Part shown: one piece after another, positions 23,278 through 31,840 of the stretch
How the letters are laid out: each line of letters opens with the position of its first letter
Position numbering within the stretch: the stretch's first letter is position 1
Assembly (NCBI RefSeq): GCF_006912135.1
Contig: NZ_VIRS01000047.1
Location: 1 to 48,906 of the forward strand
Direction: 5' to 3'
Length of the DNA stretch: 48,906 bases
Source: Cryptosporangium phraense
GTDB lineage: Bacteria > Actinomycetota > Actinomycetes > Mycobacteriales > Cryptosporangiaceae
Notes under the pieces: model-generated
Databases searched by the model: none
Seen by the model: only the letters and a program-made list of their open reading frames with translations
Told to the model about the DNA's origin: nothing
Made by a program: the position numbers and the translations under genes

Positions 23278-23305
23278 GATAGGCAAGCCCCCGCTTGCCT
23301 GTCAA
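23278..23305 (-). promoter_or_regulatory. ArsR promoter with operator between -35 and -10
   Basis: On the minus strand TTGACA (23305-23300) and CTATCG are 17 bases apart. That spacer and its edges are the inverted repeat AGGCAAGC-N4-GCTTGCCT (23281-23300), extendable to 11-bp arms with one mismatch. A bound repressor would cover the promoter completely. Confidence 0.7.
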
Positions 23306-23311
23306 CGCCCC

Positions 23312-24247
23312 TCAGAGCACTCCGAGTCCTCGCAGGCTCTCTACCGAGTCGACGATCGTGGACTCCAGGTCTCGCGGGCGCCAGCCCAGCGACCTGGCCC
23401 GGTCGTTGTGGATGATCGGGCGCGGAAGGTCGTCACCCGGCGCCTCGGTACTCGGCACCCGCGCCTCCGCGAACCGCCGCCCCAACACCTGAGCCACCTC
23501 GAGAAAACTCGTCGTCGGCCCGTCCCCCACGGCCAAGATCCGCTTCCCCGCCATCTCCGGCGCCGCCATCGCCAGGATCTCCAGCTCGGCCACGTCCCGG
23601 ACGTCCACGACCCCCATCCGGGCCCGCGGTGCCACCGGCATGCTCCCCTCGAACAGGCTCTTGATCAGGTACATCGACGACCCGAGCGCGGGCGTCAGCG
23701 TCGGCCCGAGCACGAACGTCGGGTTCACCACGACGAGCTCGAGCGCACCCCGGTCGAAGTCCCAGGCCGCCTTCTCCGCGACCACCTTCGACCGCGGGTA
23801 CGCGGCCAGCCCGGGCATGTCCGGGTCGGTCCAGTCGTCCTCGGTGAACTCGGCCCCCGGCTTCGGCGTGTAGCCGATCGCCGCGAACGACGACGTCAGC
23901 ACCACCCGACGCGCCCCTGCGTCGCGGGCGGCCGTCAGCACCCGCAGCGTTCCCGCGCGGGCCGGGCCGATCAGCTCCTCGGGGTCCGACGGCTGCTCGA
24001 CCGGGATCGGCGAGGCCACGTGATAGACCTCGTCGCACCCGGCTACGGCGTCCGCCCAACCGTCGTCCGACGAGAGATCGGCGACCACGACCGAGAGGTC
24101 GGCGGAGTCGCCGACGGCGGCGCGCAGGTCCGCCTCCCGCGACCGGGACCGGACCGTGGCCCGGACCGGCTGCCCGTTGCGCAGCAACGCAGCGATCAGC
24201 TGCGTGCCGATGTACCCGGATCCCCCGGTGACCAGTGCAGTGTTCAT
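23312..24247 (-). CDS. NAD-dependent epimerase/reductase (dihydroflavonol reductase-like)
   Basis: Extended SDR of 311 residues. The cofactor motif TGGSGYIG is at 7-14, a catalytic Tyr-x3-Lys occurs in YPRSK, and the Ser is in LTSSFAAIGY. The substrate-side sequence YHVASPIP and VVNPTFVLGP matches the dihydroflavonol-4-reductase/aldehyde-reductase-like group. ATG 24247 is where the Rossmann strand begins. It lies upstream of the ArsR-VOC operon on the same strand, but the ArsR promoter in between makes that a separate unit. Confidence 0.9.
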   Translation of the reverse strand: MNTALVTGGSGYIGTQLIAALLRNGQPVRATVRSRSREADLRAAVGDSADLSVVVADLSSDDGWADAVAGCDEVYHVASPIPVEQPSDPEELIGPARAGTLRVLTAARDAGARRVVLTSSFAAIGYTPKPGAEFTEDDWTDPDMPGLAAYPRSKVVAEKAAWDFDRGALELVVVNPTFVLGPTLTPALGSSMYLIKSLFEGSMPVAPRARMGVVDVRDVAELEILAMAAPEMAGKRILAVGDGPTTSFLEVAQVLGRRFAEARVPSTEAPGDDLPRPIIHNDRARSLGWRPRDLESTIVDSVESLRGLGVL

Positions 24248-24317
24248 GACCCCGATGCTCGGCCCAACCGCCCCCGCCGACGAGTAGCCCACTTTTCCTG
24301 GGACCCCCAGGGCCAGG

Positions 24318-25160
24318 CTAAAGATCGGCGACCACGACCCGGCCGTGCCGCATCGACGCCGGCCGGCGAATCACGACCCCCAACTCCTCCGCCACCGCAC
24401 CCAGGTCGACCTCCCGGATCTCCCCGAACCCGTTCCGCCGCAACAGCGCCGCCATCTCCGGCACCGTCCAGGTCGACCGCCACGGCTCGTCGCGCCAGAC
24501 GCTCGCCCGCCCCGCCGACCACGACAGCAGCCGGGACACGAATCGTCCCAGCGCCAGACCCCGTCCCGGCGTCTGGAAGTTCACCACCAGCCGCGACCCC
24601 GGCGCCGAACACCTCGCGACCTCGGCCGCCGTCGCCGCGACCTCGGCCGAGGTCAGGTAGGGCACGACGCCCTCCCACACCCACACCGTCGCCAACTCCG
24701 ACGACAACCCGGCCTCCGCCAGGACCGACGACAACCGGTCCGTCCGAAAATCCACCGGCACGTACGACGGCCCCGGCCCCAGAGAAACGGCCCGCGACTT
24801 CTTGTCCGCCTGGCTCGCCGGCTGGTCCACCTCGAACACGGTCCGGTCTGAGACCAACCGCCAGGCCCGCCCGTCCAACCCGGCCCCCAGAATCACCACC
24901 TGAGGCGCCGAACATTCCACCACCGCCCGATCGATCGCGACCGTCCGCGGTGCCATCAACTCGGCCGTCGCCCGCACGGTCTCGTACTCGACCCGCTCCC
25001 GCCACGCGGACGGCACGGAACCCTCGCGAACCCACCTCACCGGCTCCCGCTCGGACGGACGCAGCAACTCCCAGGCCGTCGGGTCGTCGAGAACGGAGGA
25101 CGCGGCCCGCCCCTGACACACCTGCACCGCGGTCCGGCTAGCGCGAAGCGACTCTGCCAC
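24318..25160 (-). CDS. Class I SAM methyltransferase, LCMT/PPM-like
   Basis: S-adenosylmethionine-dependent methyltransferase of 280 residues. It matches the leucine-carboxyl-methyltransferase-like actinobacterial family (Rv-type 'putative O-methyltransferase'): VVILGAGLDGRAWRL is the SAM-binding glycine loop near 91-105, VFEVDQPA the acidic end of strand 2, and VWEGVVPYLT the post-motif. The substrate is unknown. GTG 25160 is the start. It is divergent from the GMC oxidoreductase gene, 72 bases apart. Confidence 0.87.
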   Translation of the reverse strand: MAESLRASRTAVQVCQGRAASSVLDDPTAWELLRPSEREPVRWVREGSVPSAWRERVEYETVRATAELMAPRTVAIDRAVVECSAPQVVILGAGLDGRAWRLVSDRTVFEVDQPASQADKKSRAVSLGPGPSYVPVDFRTDRLSSVLAEAGLSSELATVWVWEGVVPYLTSAEVAATAAEVARCSAPGSRLVVNFQTPGRGLALGRFVSRLLSWSAGRASVWRDEPWRSTWTVPEMAALLRRNGFGEIREVDLGAVAEELGVVIRRPASMRHGRVVVADL

Positions 25161-25232
25161 GACCCCATTGAACTTCCGGCCCGCGAGCCCGTCGAGTTCC
25201 TACGGACGACCTATCCGACCGCGGGGGACCCC

Positions 25233-26714
25233 ATGCCCGAATTCGACTACATCATCGTCGGCGCCGGCACCGCCGGGTGCGTACTGGCCGCCCGCCTCTC
25301 GGAGAACCCCGCCAACGAAGTCCTGCTCGTCGAGGCCGGTAGACCCACCGGCCCACCGGCCATCAGAACCTGGTATCTCTGGCCCACGCTGGCCGGCTCG
25401 GCGATCGACTGGTGCCATTGGACCGAACCCCAGCCCGGCCTGGCCGACACCAGACTCCTGCTCTCGCAGGGCAAGATCCTCGGCGGCTCCAGCACCACCA
25501 ACGGCACGATGCACGTCCGCGGCCGCCCGGCCGACTATGACGCCTGGGCCTCGTTCGCCCGCGGCTGGGACCACGCCACCCTGCTCCCGTACTTCCGCCG
25601 CAGCGAGACCGCGGTCGGAAACCCGGGACTGCGCGGCACGGACGGACCGATGCAGGTCGAGAAGCTCCCGCTGCGCACCGACCTCGGCGACGCCCTCCAC
25701 CAGGCCGCGCTCGACGCCGGCTATCCGTCCACCGACGACCTCAACGGCGCCCAGCCCGACGGCGTCGGCTGGAACGAGCACAACGTCGTGGCCGGCGTCC
25801 GGCAGAGCGCCGCCGACGCCTACCTCGGTCCGGCCCGCGGCCGGACGAACCTGACGGTCCTGACCGACGCGACGGTCCGCTGGCTCCAGTTCGCCTACCG
25901 CCAGTGCACCGGCGTCCTGGTCCAGACGGCCGACGGCCCGCAGACCTTCACCGCGCGGATCGAGGTCGTGGTGGCCGCCGGAGCGATCGGCTCCCCGCAC
26001 CTGCTGATGGCGTCGGGCATCGGTCCGGCCGACCACCTCCGCGAGCGCGGCGTCTCCGTTCTGGTGGACGCTCCGCAGGTCGGCGGCAATCTCTTCGACC
26101 ACGTGCTGTCGGGCGTGGTCTACCAGAGCACGGGCCCGCAGCAGGAGCCCCAGACGTTCGTGGTCCGGCCGCCCAGCAGCGACGTCCTGATGGTCGCCGC
26201 CACGGTCCCGAACCACTCACCGGCGCTGGCCGGACCGATCAACGGCTACACGATCGCGGTCGGCCTGATGCGACCGCTCAGCCGGGGCACGGTCCGCCTC
26301 GCCACCGCCGATCCGACCCAGCGTCCGCTGGTCAACCCGCGGTACCTGAGCGAGAAGGACGACATCGACCGGCTGGTGCGTGGCCTGGAGATGGCCCGCG
26401 AGATCGGGGGCCAGCCCGCGCTCGACGACTGGCGCAAGGAGGAGGTGCTCCCCGGCCCCGACGTCCGGACCTACGACGACCGCCTCCGCTACCTGCAGCG
26501 CTCGGCGACCCCGTTCTTCCATCCCGCGGGGACCTGCCGTCTGGGCGACGATCCGCTCTCGGTGGTCGACGGCGAATTGCGGCTCCGGGGCGTCGACGGC
26601 GTGCGGGTCGTCGACGCGTCGGTCATGCCCGCTCCGATCTGCGCGAACACGAACGCCACGGTCCTGGCGATCGCCGAACGGGCCGCCGATCTCATCGACC
26701 CGACCCGCTTTTAA
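25233..26714 (+). CDS. GMC-family flavin oxidoreductase
   Basis: Choline-dehydrogenase-like FAD enzyme of 493 residues. FAD-binding DYIIVGAGTAGCVLAARL (5-22), then GGSSTTNGTMHVRGRPADYD, the second GMC signature GAIGSPHLLMASGIGP near 250, and a C-terminal active-site His in FFHPAGTCRLG plus ANTNATVLAIAERAADLI. The mobile second active-site residue is Asn in NTNA, as usual. It oxidises an alcohol, but which one is unclear. GGGGGACCC precedes the ATG. It ends 6 bases from the ECF sigma gene on the opposite strand. Confidence 0.92.
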   Translation: MPEFDYIIVGAGTAGCVLAARLSENPANEVLLVEAGRPTGPPAIRTWYLWPTLAGSAIDWCHWTEPQPGLADTRLLLSQGKILGGSSTTNGTMHVRGRPADYDAWASFARGWDHATLLPYFRRSETAVGNPGLRGTDGPMQVEKLPLRTDLGDALHQAALDAGYPSTDDLNGAQPDGVGWNEHNVVAGVRQSAADAYLGPARGRTNLTVLTDATVRWLQFAYRQCTGVLVQTADGPQTFTARIEVVVAAGAIGSPHLLMASGIGPADHLRERGVSVLVDAPQVGGNLFDHVLSGVVYQSTGPQQEPQTFVVRPPSSDVLMVAATVPNHSPALAGPINGYTIAVGLMRPLSRGTVRLATADPTQRPLVNPRYLSEKDDIDRLVRGLEMAREIGGQPALDDWRKEEVLPGPDVRTYDDRLRYLQRSATPFFHPAGTCRLGDDPLSVVDGELRLRGVDGVRVVDASVMPAPICANTNATVLAIAERAADLIDPTRF

Positions 26715-26720
26715 AACGTT

Positions 26721-27224
26721 TCAATCGACGGCCGCAAGGCCGTCACGCAGTGCCCGTAACGCATAGTGAGCACGAGACTTCACCGTTCCGACCGGCACGC
26801 AGAGCCGCGCGGCCAACTCCTCGGCCGACAACCCGCGCATGTGGAGATCGACGAGAACGCTCCGGTGAGCCGGTGACAGCCGACGAAACGCGTGCCGCAT
26901 CGCGTCGTTGACCACGGCCGCATCCGTCGTGTCCTCGGCCCGGCCGAGTTGTTCCAGGTCGAGGACCGGCGTCTCGGTAGGACGGACCTGCCGGGCCCGC
27001 ACCGAGTCGATGAACAGCCGCCTCGCCACGGCAAACAGCCAGCGGCGTTGATTGTTCTCGTGTTCCGGTAGGCGGTCCGAATGCTGCCAGGCCCGGAGCA
27101 TCGTCTCCTGCAGCATGTCCTCCGCGGTCTGCCGGTCGCCGCGATTCAGCTTGAGCAGATAACGCAGGAGGTCACTCGCGTGCGCCGCATGTAATGCGTC
27201 GATCTGCGTACTAGGGATGGACAT
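26721..27224 (-). CDS. ECF RNA polymerase sigma factor
   Basis: Group 4 sigma factor of 167 residues. Region 2 is about 15-80 (LLRYLLKLNRGDRQTAEDML, QETMLRAW, RRWLFAVARRLFIDSVRARQ) and region 4 about 115-165 (LSPAHRSVLVDLHMRGLSA, EELAARLCVPVGTVKSRAH). It resembles the SigL/SigK-like ECF set. No anti-sigma gene follows, and the next gene is on the other strand. It diverges from the AfsR-like regulator, with 88 bases between. Confidence 0.9.
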   Translation of the reverse strand: MSIPSTQIDALHAAHASDLLRYLLKLNRGDRQTAEDMLQETMLRAWQHSDRLPEHENNQRRWLFAVARRLFIDSVRARQVRPTETPVLDLEQLGRAEDTTDAAVVNDAMRHAFRRLSPAHRSVLVDLHMRGLSAEELAARLCVPVGTVKSRAHYALRALRDGLAAVD

Positions 27225-27312
27225 GCGGCCGACGCTAGAAAGGTCCACTGCGTAACGACTGACTGAGAACTGACACGGGATCTGGCGATCTCGGCCGTAT
27301 GCTCTGGGGCAG

Positions 27313-29442
27313 ATGGTTACGCTGAGCAACGTGCCGGCCGATAGCAGACCCGATGTGTACTTCACCGTGCTCGGGCCCGTCCGCCTCTTCCGCGACGGCC
27401 GGGAACTGGCCGTCGGCCCCGGCCAGGAACAGGCCGTGCTGGCGATGCTGTTGGCCAGGGCCGGCCACCCGATCTCGGTCGGCACGCTGATCGACGCGGT
27501 CTGGAGCAACGACCCGCCGGCCAGCGCGATGAACGTCATCCAGCGGTCGGTCGGCCGGATCCGCCGCCTGCTGGAGCCCGACCTCCCGCACCGGGCGAGC
27601 GGACAGTGGCTGCTGAGGTCCGGGAACTCCTACCGGCTGGTGCTCGACGAGGCCGAGTCCGATCTGCTGCGCTTCCGCGCGCTGGTCCGCCGGGCGCGGG
27701 AGACCACCCACCCGGTGCGGGCCACCGTGCTGCGCACCGAGGCGCTCGCGCTCTGGGACGGCCCCTGCGCCGCGGACATCGAGAGCTCGGTCGAGGCCTC
27801 GACCGGCTTCCGCGCGATCGACGCCGAGCGCTCCCAGGTGGCGATCCAGGCCGCCGAGGTCGCGGCCGCGTTCACCGGGGCCGACCCCTCGTACGAACTG
27901 CTCCGCGTCCTGCGGGCCGCCGTCGCCGGCGACCCGTTGAACGAACTGCTGCACGCGGCGGTCTCCCGCTGCCTCACCGCGGCCGGCCACCGCGCCGAGG
28001 CGCTCGGCCTGATCCAGCAGTTACGTCAGCGGCTGGCCGACGATCTCGGCATCGGTCCCGGTCCGGCTCTCCGTCAGGCCTATCTGGACGTCCTTCGCTC
28101 GGACGATCTTCCGATGCAGGTGCCGGCCACCGTCCGCCCCGCGATGGTGCCGGCCGAACTCACGACGTTCAGCGGCCGCACGGCGGAGATCGAGCACATC
28201 GACGCGGCCGTGGCCGACCGTCCGGACGCCGCGATCGTCGTCGTGCACGGCATGGGCGGTGTCGGCAAGACGACGCTCGCGGTGCGCTGGGCGCGCGGGA
28301 ACGCGCACCGGTTCCCCGACGGCGAGCTCTTCGTCGACCTGCGCGGATTCGGGCCGGAGGGCCGGCCGATCCCGCCCGCCGAGGCGATGGTGCCGCTGCT
28401 GATCGCGCTGGGCGTGCCGGCGGCCGAGGTGTCGCCGAACGCCGACGAGCGGTTCGCGCTGTACCGGTCCATCCTCGACCGGAAGCGCGTGCTGCTGATC
28501 GTCGACAACGCCCGGGACGAGGAGCACGTCCGGCCGTTGCTGCCGCCCGGGCGAGGTTCGCTCACGCTGGTGACCAGCCGCAGCCGGCTGACCGGGCTGG
28601 TCACCGCCCAGGGTGCGGTCCCGGTGGCGCTGGGCGTGCTCCCGGCCGAGGACGCCCGCGCGATCCTGCGTCGCCGGCTCCGGGCCCGGCTCAGCCCGGA
28701 CGACCGGGTGGCGCTCGACGAGATCGTCGTCCACTGCGACGGCCTGCCGCTGGCGCTCAGCGTCGTCGCCGCCCGGCCGCTGAAGACCCCGTCGTTCAGT
28801 GCGCGCCGGATCGCCGACCAGCTGCACGCGACCGCGGCCCGGCTCAGCGTCGTCGACGGGCGCAACGTCGGTCTGCGGGCCACCCTGCGGTGGTCGTACG
28901 ACGCGCTGTCCCGACCGGCCCAGCGGGCCGTCCGGCTCGCCGCCGTGCACCGCGGCTTCGAGGGCTCGTTGCAGCTCACCGCCAGCGTGTGCGGCCTCCC
29001 GCTGGACGAGGCCCAGCGCATCACCGACGAGCTGATCGACGTCCGGTTCCTCGAACAGCCGAGCCCGGGCCGCTACCAGGCGCACGACCTGGTCGGGCTG
29101 TTCTCGTACGAGATGTGCCTGGAGGGCGAGACCGAACTGACCCGCCGGGCGGCCCGCGGACGCCTGCTCAGCTGCTACCTGTTCAGCCTGCTCGCGGCGG
29201 CCGCGACGATCACCGGCGAGCCCGGGCCGCCCGCCGAGCCCGAACCCCGGGTCAACCCCCTGACGTTCGACGATCCGGCGACCGTCCGGGAGTGGTTCGC
29301 GGTCGAGCGTCCGCAAATAGTGCTGACGCTGGACGACCTCGGGAAGCACCCACCGGGTTCGTGGGAGGCCGACCAGTTCGACACGCTGGCCGGCGCGCTG
29401 GCGCGCCTGGAAGCGGTCCTGGCGTCGCTGCCGGTCAGATGA
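27313..29442 (+). CDS. AfsR/SARP-type regulator (wHTH + BTAD + NB-ARC)
   Basis: Large one-component regulator of 709 residues. Residues about 15-105 are the OmpR-like winged helix (VLGPVRLFRDGRELAVGPGQ, TLIDAVWSNDPP). Residues 110-255 form the BTAD helical domain. Residues about 290-560 form an NB-ARC ATPase with Walker A GMGGVGKTT near 312-321, the Walker B-like LLIVDNAR, and GLPLALSVVAARP. It stops after a degenerate helical tail without recognisable TPR repeats, shorter than AfsR. Codon 237 is TTA (28021-28023), a bldA-type signature often seen in pathway regulators. It overlaps the BBE gene end by 8 bases. Confidence 0.92.
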   Translation: MVTLSNVPADSRPDVYFTVLGPVRLFRDGRELAVGPGQEQAVLAMLLARAGHPISVGTLIDAVWSNDPPASAMNVIQRSVGRIRRLLEPDLPHRASGQWLLRSGNSYRLVLDEAESDLLRFRALVRRARETTHPVRATVLRTEALALWDGPCAADIESSVEASTGFRAIDAERSQVAIQAAEVAAAFTGADPSYELLRVLRAAVAGDPLNELLHAAVSRCLTAAGHRAEALGLIQQLRQRLADDLGIGPGPALRQAYLDVLRSDDLPMQVPATVRPAMVPAELTTFSGRTAEIEHIDAAVADRPDAAIVVVHGMGGVGKTTLAVRWARGNAHRFPDGELFVDLRGFGPEGRPIPPAEAMVPLLIALGVPAAEVSPNADERFALYRSILDRKRVLLIVDNARDEEHVRPLLPPGRGSLTLVTSRSRLTGLVTAQGAVPVALGVLPAEDARAILRRRLRARLSPDDRVALDEIVVHCDGLPLALSVVAARPLKTPSFSARRIADQLHATAARLSVVDGRNVGLRATLRWSYDALSRPAQRAVRLAAVHRGFEGSLQLTASVCGLPLDEAQRITDELIDVRFLEQPSPGRYQAHDLVGLFSYEMCLEGETELTRRAARGRLLSCYLFSLLAAAATITGEPGPPAEPEPRVNPLTFDDPATVREWFAVERPQIVLTLDDLGKHPPGSWEADQFDTLAGALARLEAVLASLPVR

Positions 29443-30772
29443 GCGGGATCTGATGGTTGCTCCGGAAGACCCCGGAGGGGTCGACGCGGCGGCGGATCTG
29501 GAGCAGCGACTGCCAGGCGCCGGGGTCGAAGCCGGTGGACGGGTCGACGGGCTGCTGGGTGAAGTTCAGGTAGTTGCGACCGTTGGTCCACGGTTCCATC
29601 GCATCGATCGTGCGGTCGTAGTCGAAGATCGTCCGCTCGGCGTACGGCCCGACCTTCACCCCGCCGGCGAGCAGCAGGAACTGTCCGTCGAGGCGGTTGA
29701 GCACACCGCCGCCGGGCGCCGGGCGGCCCAGCGCGCCGCCGAGCTGGCGCAGCTCGGCCGTGACGACGAGCGAGCTGCCGGACGAGGCCTCCAGCAGCCG
29801 GTCGACGGCGGGCGGGGGCAGCTCGCCGAGCAGCGTCGTCCGCACGCCGCCGGCCGACGGGCCCTCGGGGTCGAGGTGCAGCCGGGACAGCGCCCGGGCC
29901 GGCATCCGGCGGAACGTGTCGAGCCGGGGCCGCAGCGCGCGGAGCGGGGCGAGGACGCGCTCGGCGTCGGCGTCGTTCCCGAGCACGGCCCCGTCGACGA
30001 TCACCAGGTTGCGGCCGCGCAACTCCTCGGGGAACTGCGGGACCAGCGGGTACTGGACCTGCCGGTAGGCGGTGGTGACCGCGTCGGGCGCGTCCCGGGC
30101 CCAGTCGGCCCAGCGCGGGAGGACGCGCTCGGCCTCACGCAGGTCCCAGACGAGCATCCCGGCGTAGGCCGTGCGGAACCGGTGCAGCTGGAACTCGATC
30201 GCGGTGACCAGCCCGAAGTTGCCCGCCCCGCCCCCGCGCAGGGCCCAGAACAGCTGCGGGTCGTGGTCCTCGTCGGTCCGGACGAAGGTGCCGTCGGCGG
30301 TGATCAGCTCGACCGCGGTCACGGTGTTCGCGGCCAGCCCGTGCGCCCGCCCGTACCAGCCGGCGCCGCCGCCCAGCGCGTAGCCGACGATCCCGGCGTC
30401 CGGAGCCGAGCCGTGCAGCGCGGCCAGCCCGTGCTCGCCGAGCATGTCGACCAGCGGTCCCCAGATCGCGCCCGCGCCGACCCGGGCGATCCCGGCCGCG
30501 GTGTCGGCCTGGTAGCTGTTGAGGTGTTCGGTGCGCACCAGGACCGTGTCGCTCAGGTCGCCGAACGGGTAGGCGTTGTGGCCGGTACCCAGCGGGGCGA
30601 CCCGCAGGCCCTCGGAGGTGGCCAGCCGGATCATCACCGCCGCGTCGGCCCGCGACCGCGGGAACGCGACCGCGGCCGGGCGCAGGTCGGCGGCGAGCGC
30701 CCAGGTCTGGCAGGCCTCGACGTACTCGGGGTCGGCCGGGCGGTAGATGTGCCGATCCAACGTGTTCTGCAT
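29435..30772 (-). CDS. BBE-type FAD-linked oxidoreductase (copy 1)
   Basis: Flavoprotein of 445 residues in the VAO/berberine-bridge superfamily. The FAD-binding domain is about 35-200, with the putative covalent-FAD His65 in LGTGHNAY. The central region runs [20 protein letters not shown], and the BBE C-terminus is NYLNFTQQ near 405. The second covalent Cys of plant BBEs is not present. 6-hydroxynicotine-oxidase-like chemistry (amine or alcohol oxidation) is possible. It is a close paralogue of the gene at 45904-47256 (HIYRP start, [46 protein letters not shown]). Transcription is toward the AfsR-like gene. Confidence 0.9.
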   Translation of the reverse strand: MQNTLDRHIYRPADPEYVEACQTWALAADLRPAAVAFPRSRADAAVMIRLATSEGLRVAPLGTGHNAYPFGDLSDTVLVRTEHLNSYQADTAAGIARVGAGAIWGPLVDMLGEHGLAALHGSAPDAGIVGYALGGGAGWYGRAHGLAANTVTAVELITADGTFVRTDEDHDPQLFWALRGGGAGNFGLVTAIEFQLHRFRTAYAGMLVWDLREAERVLPRWADWARDAPDAVTTAYRQVQYPLVPQFPEELRGRNLVIVDGAVLGNDADAERVLAPLRALRPRLDTFRRMPARALSRLHLDPEGPSAGGVRTTLLGELPPPAVDRLLEASSGSSLVVTAELRQLGGALGRPAPGGGVLNRLDGQFLLLAGGVKVGPYAERTIFDYDRTIDAMEPWTNGRNYLNFTQQPVDPSTGFDPGAWQSLLQIRRRVDPSGVFRSNHQIPLI

Positions 30773-30892
30773 CACCCGTTCACCTGCCGCCGGGCCAGCT
30801 CCATGCTCAGAGGGGTCACATGTGCGACGACGGTACGGCAGACCCAAAGTTCAACGCGCAACCAGATCTCGCGTCCGGTCCGGCCTAAACTG

Positions 30893-30970
30893 GCGGACGG
30901 AGCGACTGGCGGCACGGGGATGGGAAACCATCGGGGAGCCTCGTCGCGGGAGTCGACCGCCTGGGCCCCG
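30893..30970 (+). promoter_or_regulatory. ZTP (pfl) riboswitch upstream of folD
   Basis: The 5' half GACTGGCG (30904-30911) and the 3' half ACCGCCTGGGC (30956-30966) are the conserved pairing segments of the pfl/ZTP aptamer. They bracket a hairpin GGGGATGGGAAACCATCGG and GGGGAGCC. TAAACT at 30885-30890 is a plausible -10 for the transcript. The aptamer would sense ZTP or ZMP (folate stress) and open folD translation through the nearby GAGGGAG. Confidence 0.85.
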
Positions 30971-30985
30971 CGCTGAGGGAGTTCC

Positions 30986-31840
30986 ATGTCCGCTCGTCTT
31001 CTCCCCGGTGCTCCGGTTGCCTCGTCGGTCTTGGCTGATGTCTCCGAGCGGGTGGCTCGCCTGCGCGAGCGCGGCGTCGTGCCCTCGCTCGCGACGATCC
31101 TCGTCGGCAGCGACGACGCCAGCGCCGGGTACATCCGCATCAAGCAACGGCAGGCCGCCGAGCTCGGCTTCGCCTCACCGCACAAGCACCTTCCGGACGA
31201 CGCCAAGCAGGCCGATCTCGAGGCGGCCATCGCGTCGTTCAACGACGATCCGGACGTGCACGGGCTGCTGATCCAGTACCCGGTCCCGGCCCACCTCGAT
31301 TACGACGCCGCCCTGCTCACCGTCAACCCCGACATGGACGTCGACGGCATGCACCCGCTGAACGTGGGCCGTCTCTCCCTCGGGCTGGCCGGCCCCAAGC
31401 CGTGCACGCCGGCGGGCATCGAAGCCCTGCTCGCCCACTACGAGATCCCGGTCTCCGGCCGCGAGGTCGTGATCCTCGGCCGCGGCGCGACGCTCGGCCG
31501 CCCGCTGGCGATCCTGCTCTCCCAGAAGCGTCCGACCGCGAACGCCGCGGTGACCGTCGTCCACACCGGGGTACCGGACTGGCAGCGCTACACCCAGCGG
31601 GCCGACATCGTGGTCGCGGCCGCGGGCGTCCCCGGCATCCTGCAGCCTTCGCACGTCAAACCGGGCGCGGTGGTGATCGGCGCTGGGGTCCGCTACGAGG
31701 GACGGCGGCTGCTGCCGGACGTCGACGAGTCGTGCGCGGAGGTCGCGGGCGCGATCACGCCGCGGGTCGGCGGCGTGGGCCCGACGACGGTCGCGATGCT
31801 GTTCCGCAACGCCGTGCAGGCCGCCGAGACGCTCAGCTGA
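30986..31840 (+). CDS. folD: Bifunctional methylenetetrahydrofolate dehydrogenase/cyclohydrolase FolD
   Basis: Interconverts 5,10-methylene-, methenyl- and 10-formyl-THF with NADP in cytosolic one-carbon metabolism. Length 284 is normal. The folate-site residues Tyr49 and Lys53 (SAGYIRIKQ), VHGLLIQYPVP, DVDGMHPLNVGRL, PCTPAGIEALL and the Rossmann GRGATLGRPLAILL match the family. GAGGGAG lies 5 bases before the ATG, and a ZTP riboswitch precedes it. It overlaps the opposing Lrp gene end by 8 bases. It is the one clearly housekeeping gene in the window. Confidence 0.96.
   Translation: MSARLLPGAPVASSVLADVSERVARLRERGVVPSLATILVGSDDASAGYIRIKQRQAAELGFASPHKHLPDDAKQADLEAAIASFNDDPDVHGLLIQYPVPAHLDYDAALLTVNPDMDVDGMHPLNVGRLSLGLAGPKPCTPAGIEALLAHYEIPVSGREVVILGRGATLGRPLAILLSQKRPTANAAVTVVHTGVPDWQRYTQRADIVVAAAGVPGILQPSHVKPGAVVIGAGVRYEGRRLLPDVDESCAEVAGAITPRVGGVGPTTVAMLFRNAVQAAETLS

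Noticed and set aside
23054-25141. 695-residue plus-strand frame
   Set aside because: Runs across three minus-strand genes in a Pro/Arg-rich shadow frame; no domain.
25233-30772. A full natural-product cluster around GMC, AfsR and BBE genes
   Set aside because: No PKS, NRPS, terpene or RiPP core gene is visible, so only tailoring-like enzymes and regulators can be claimed.
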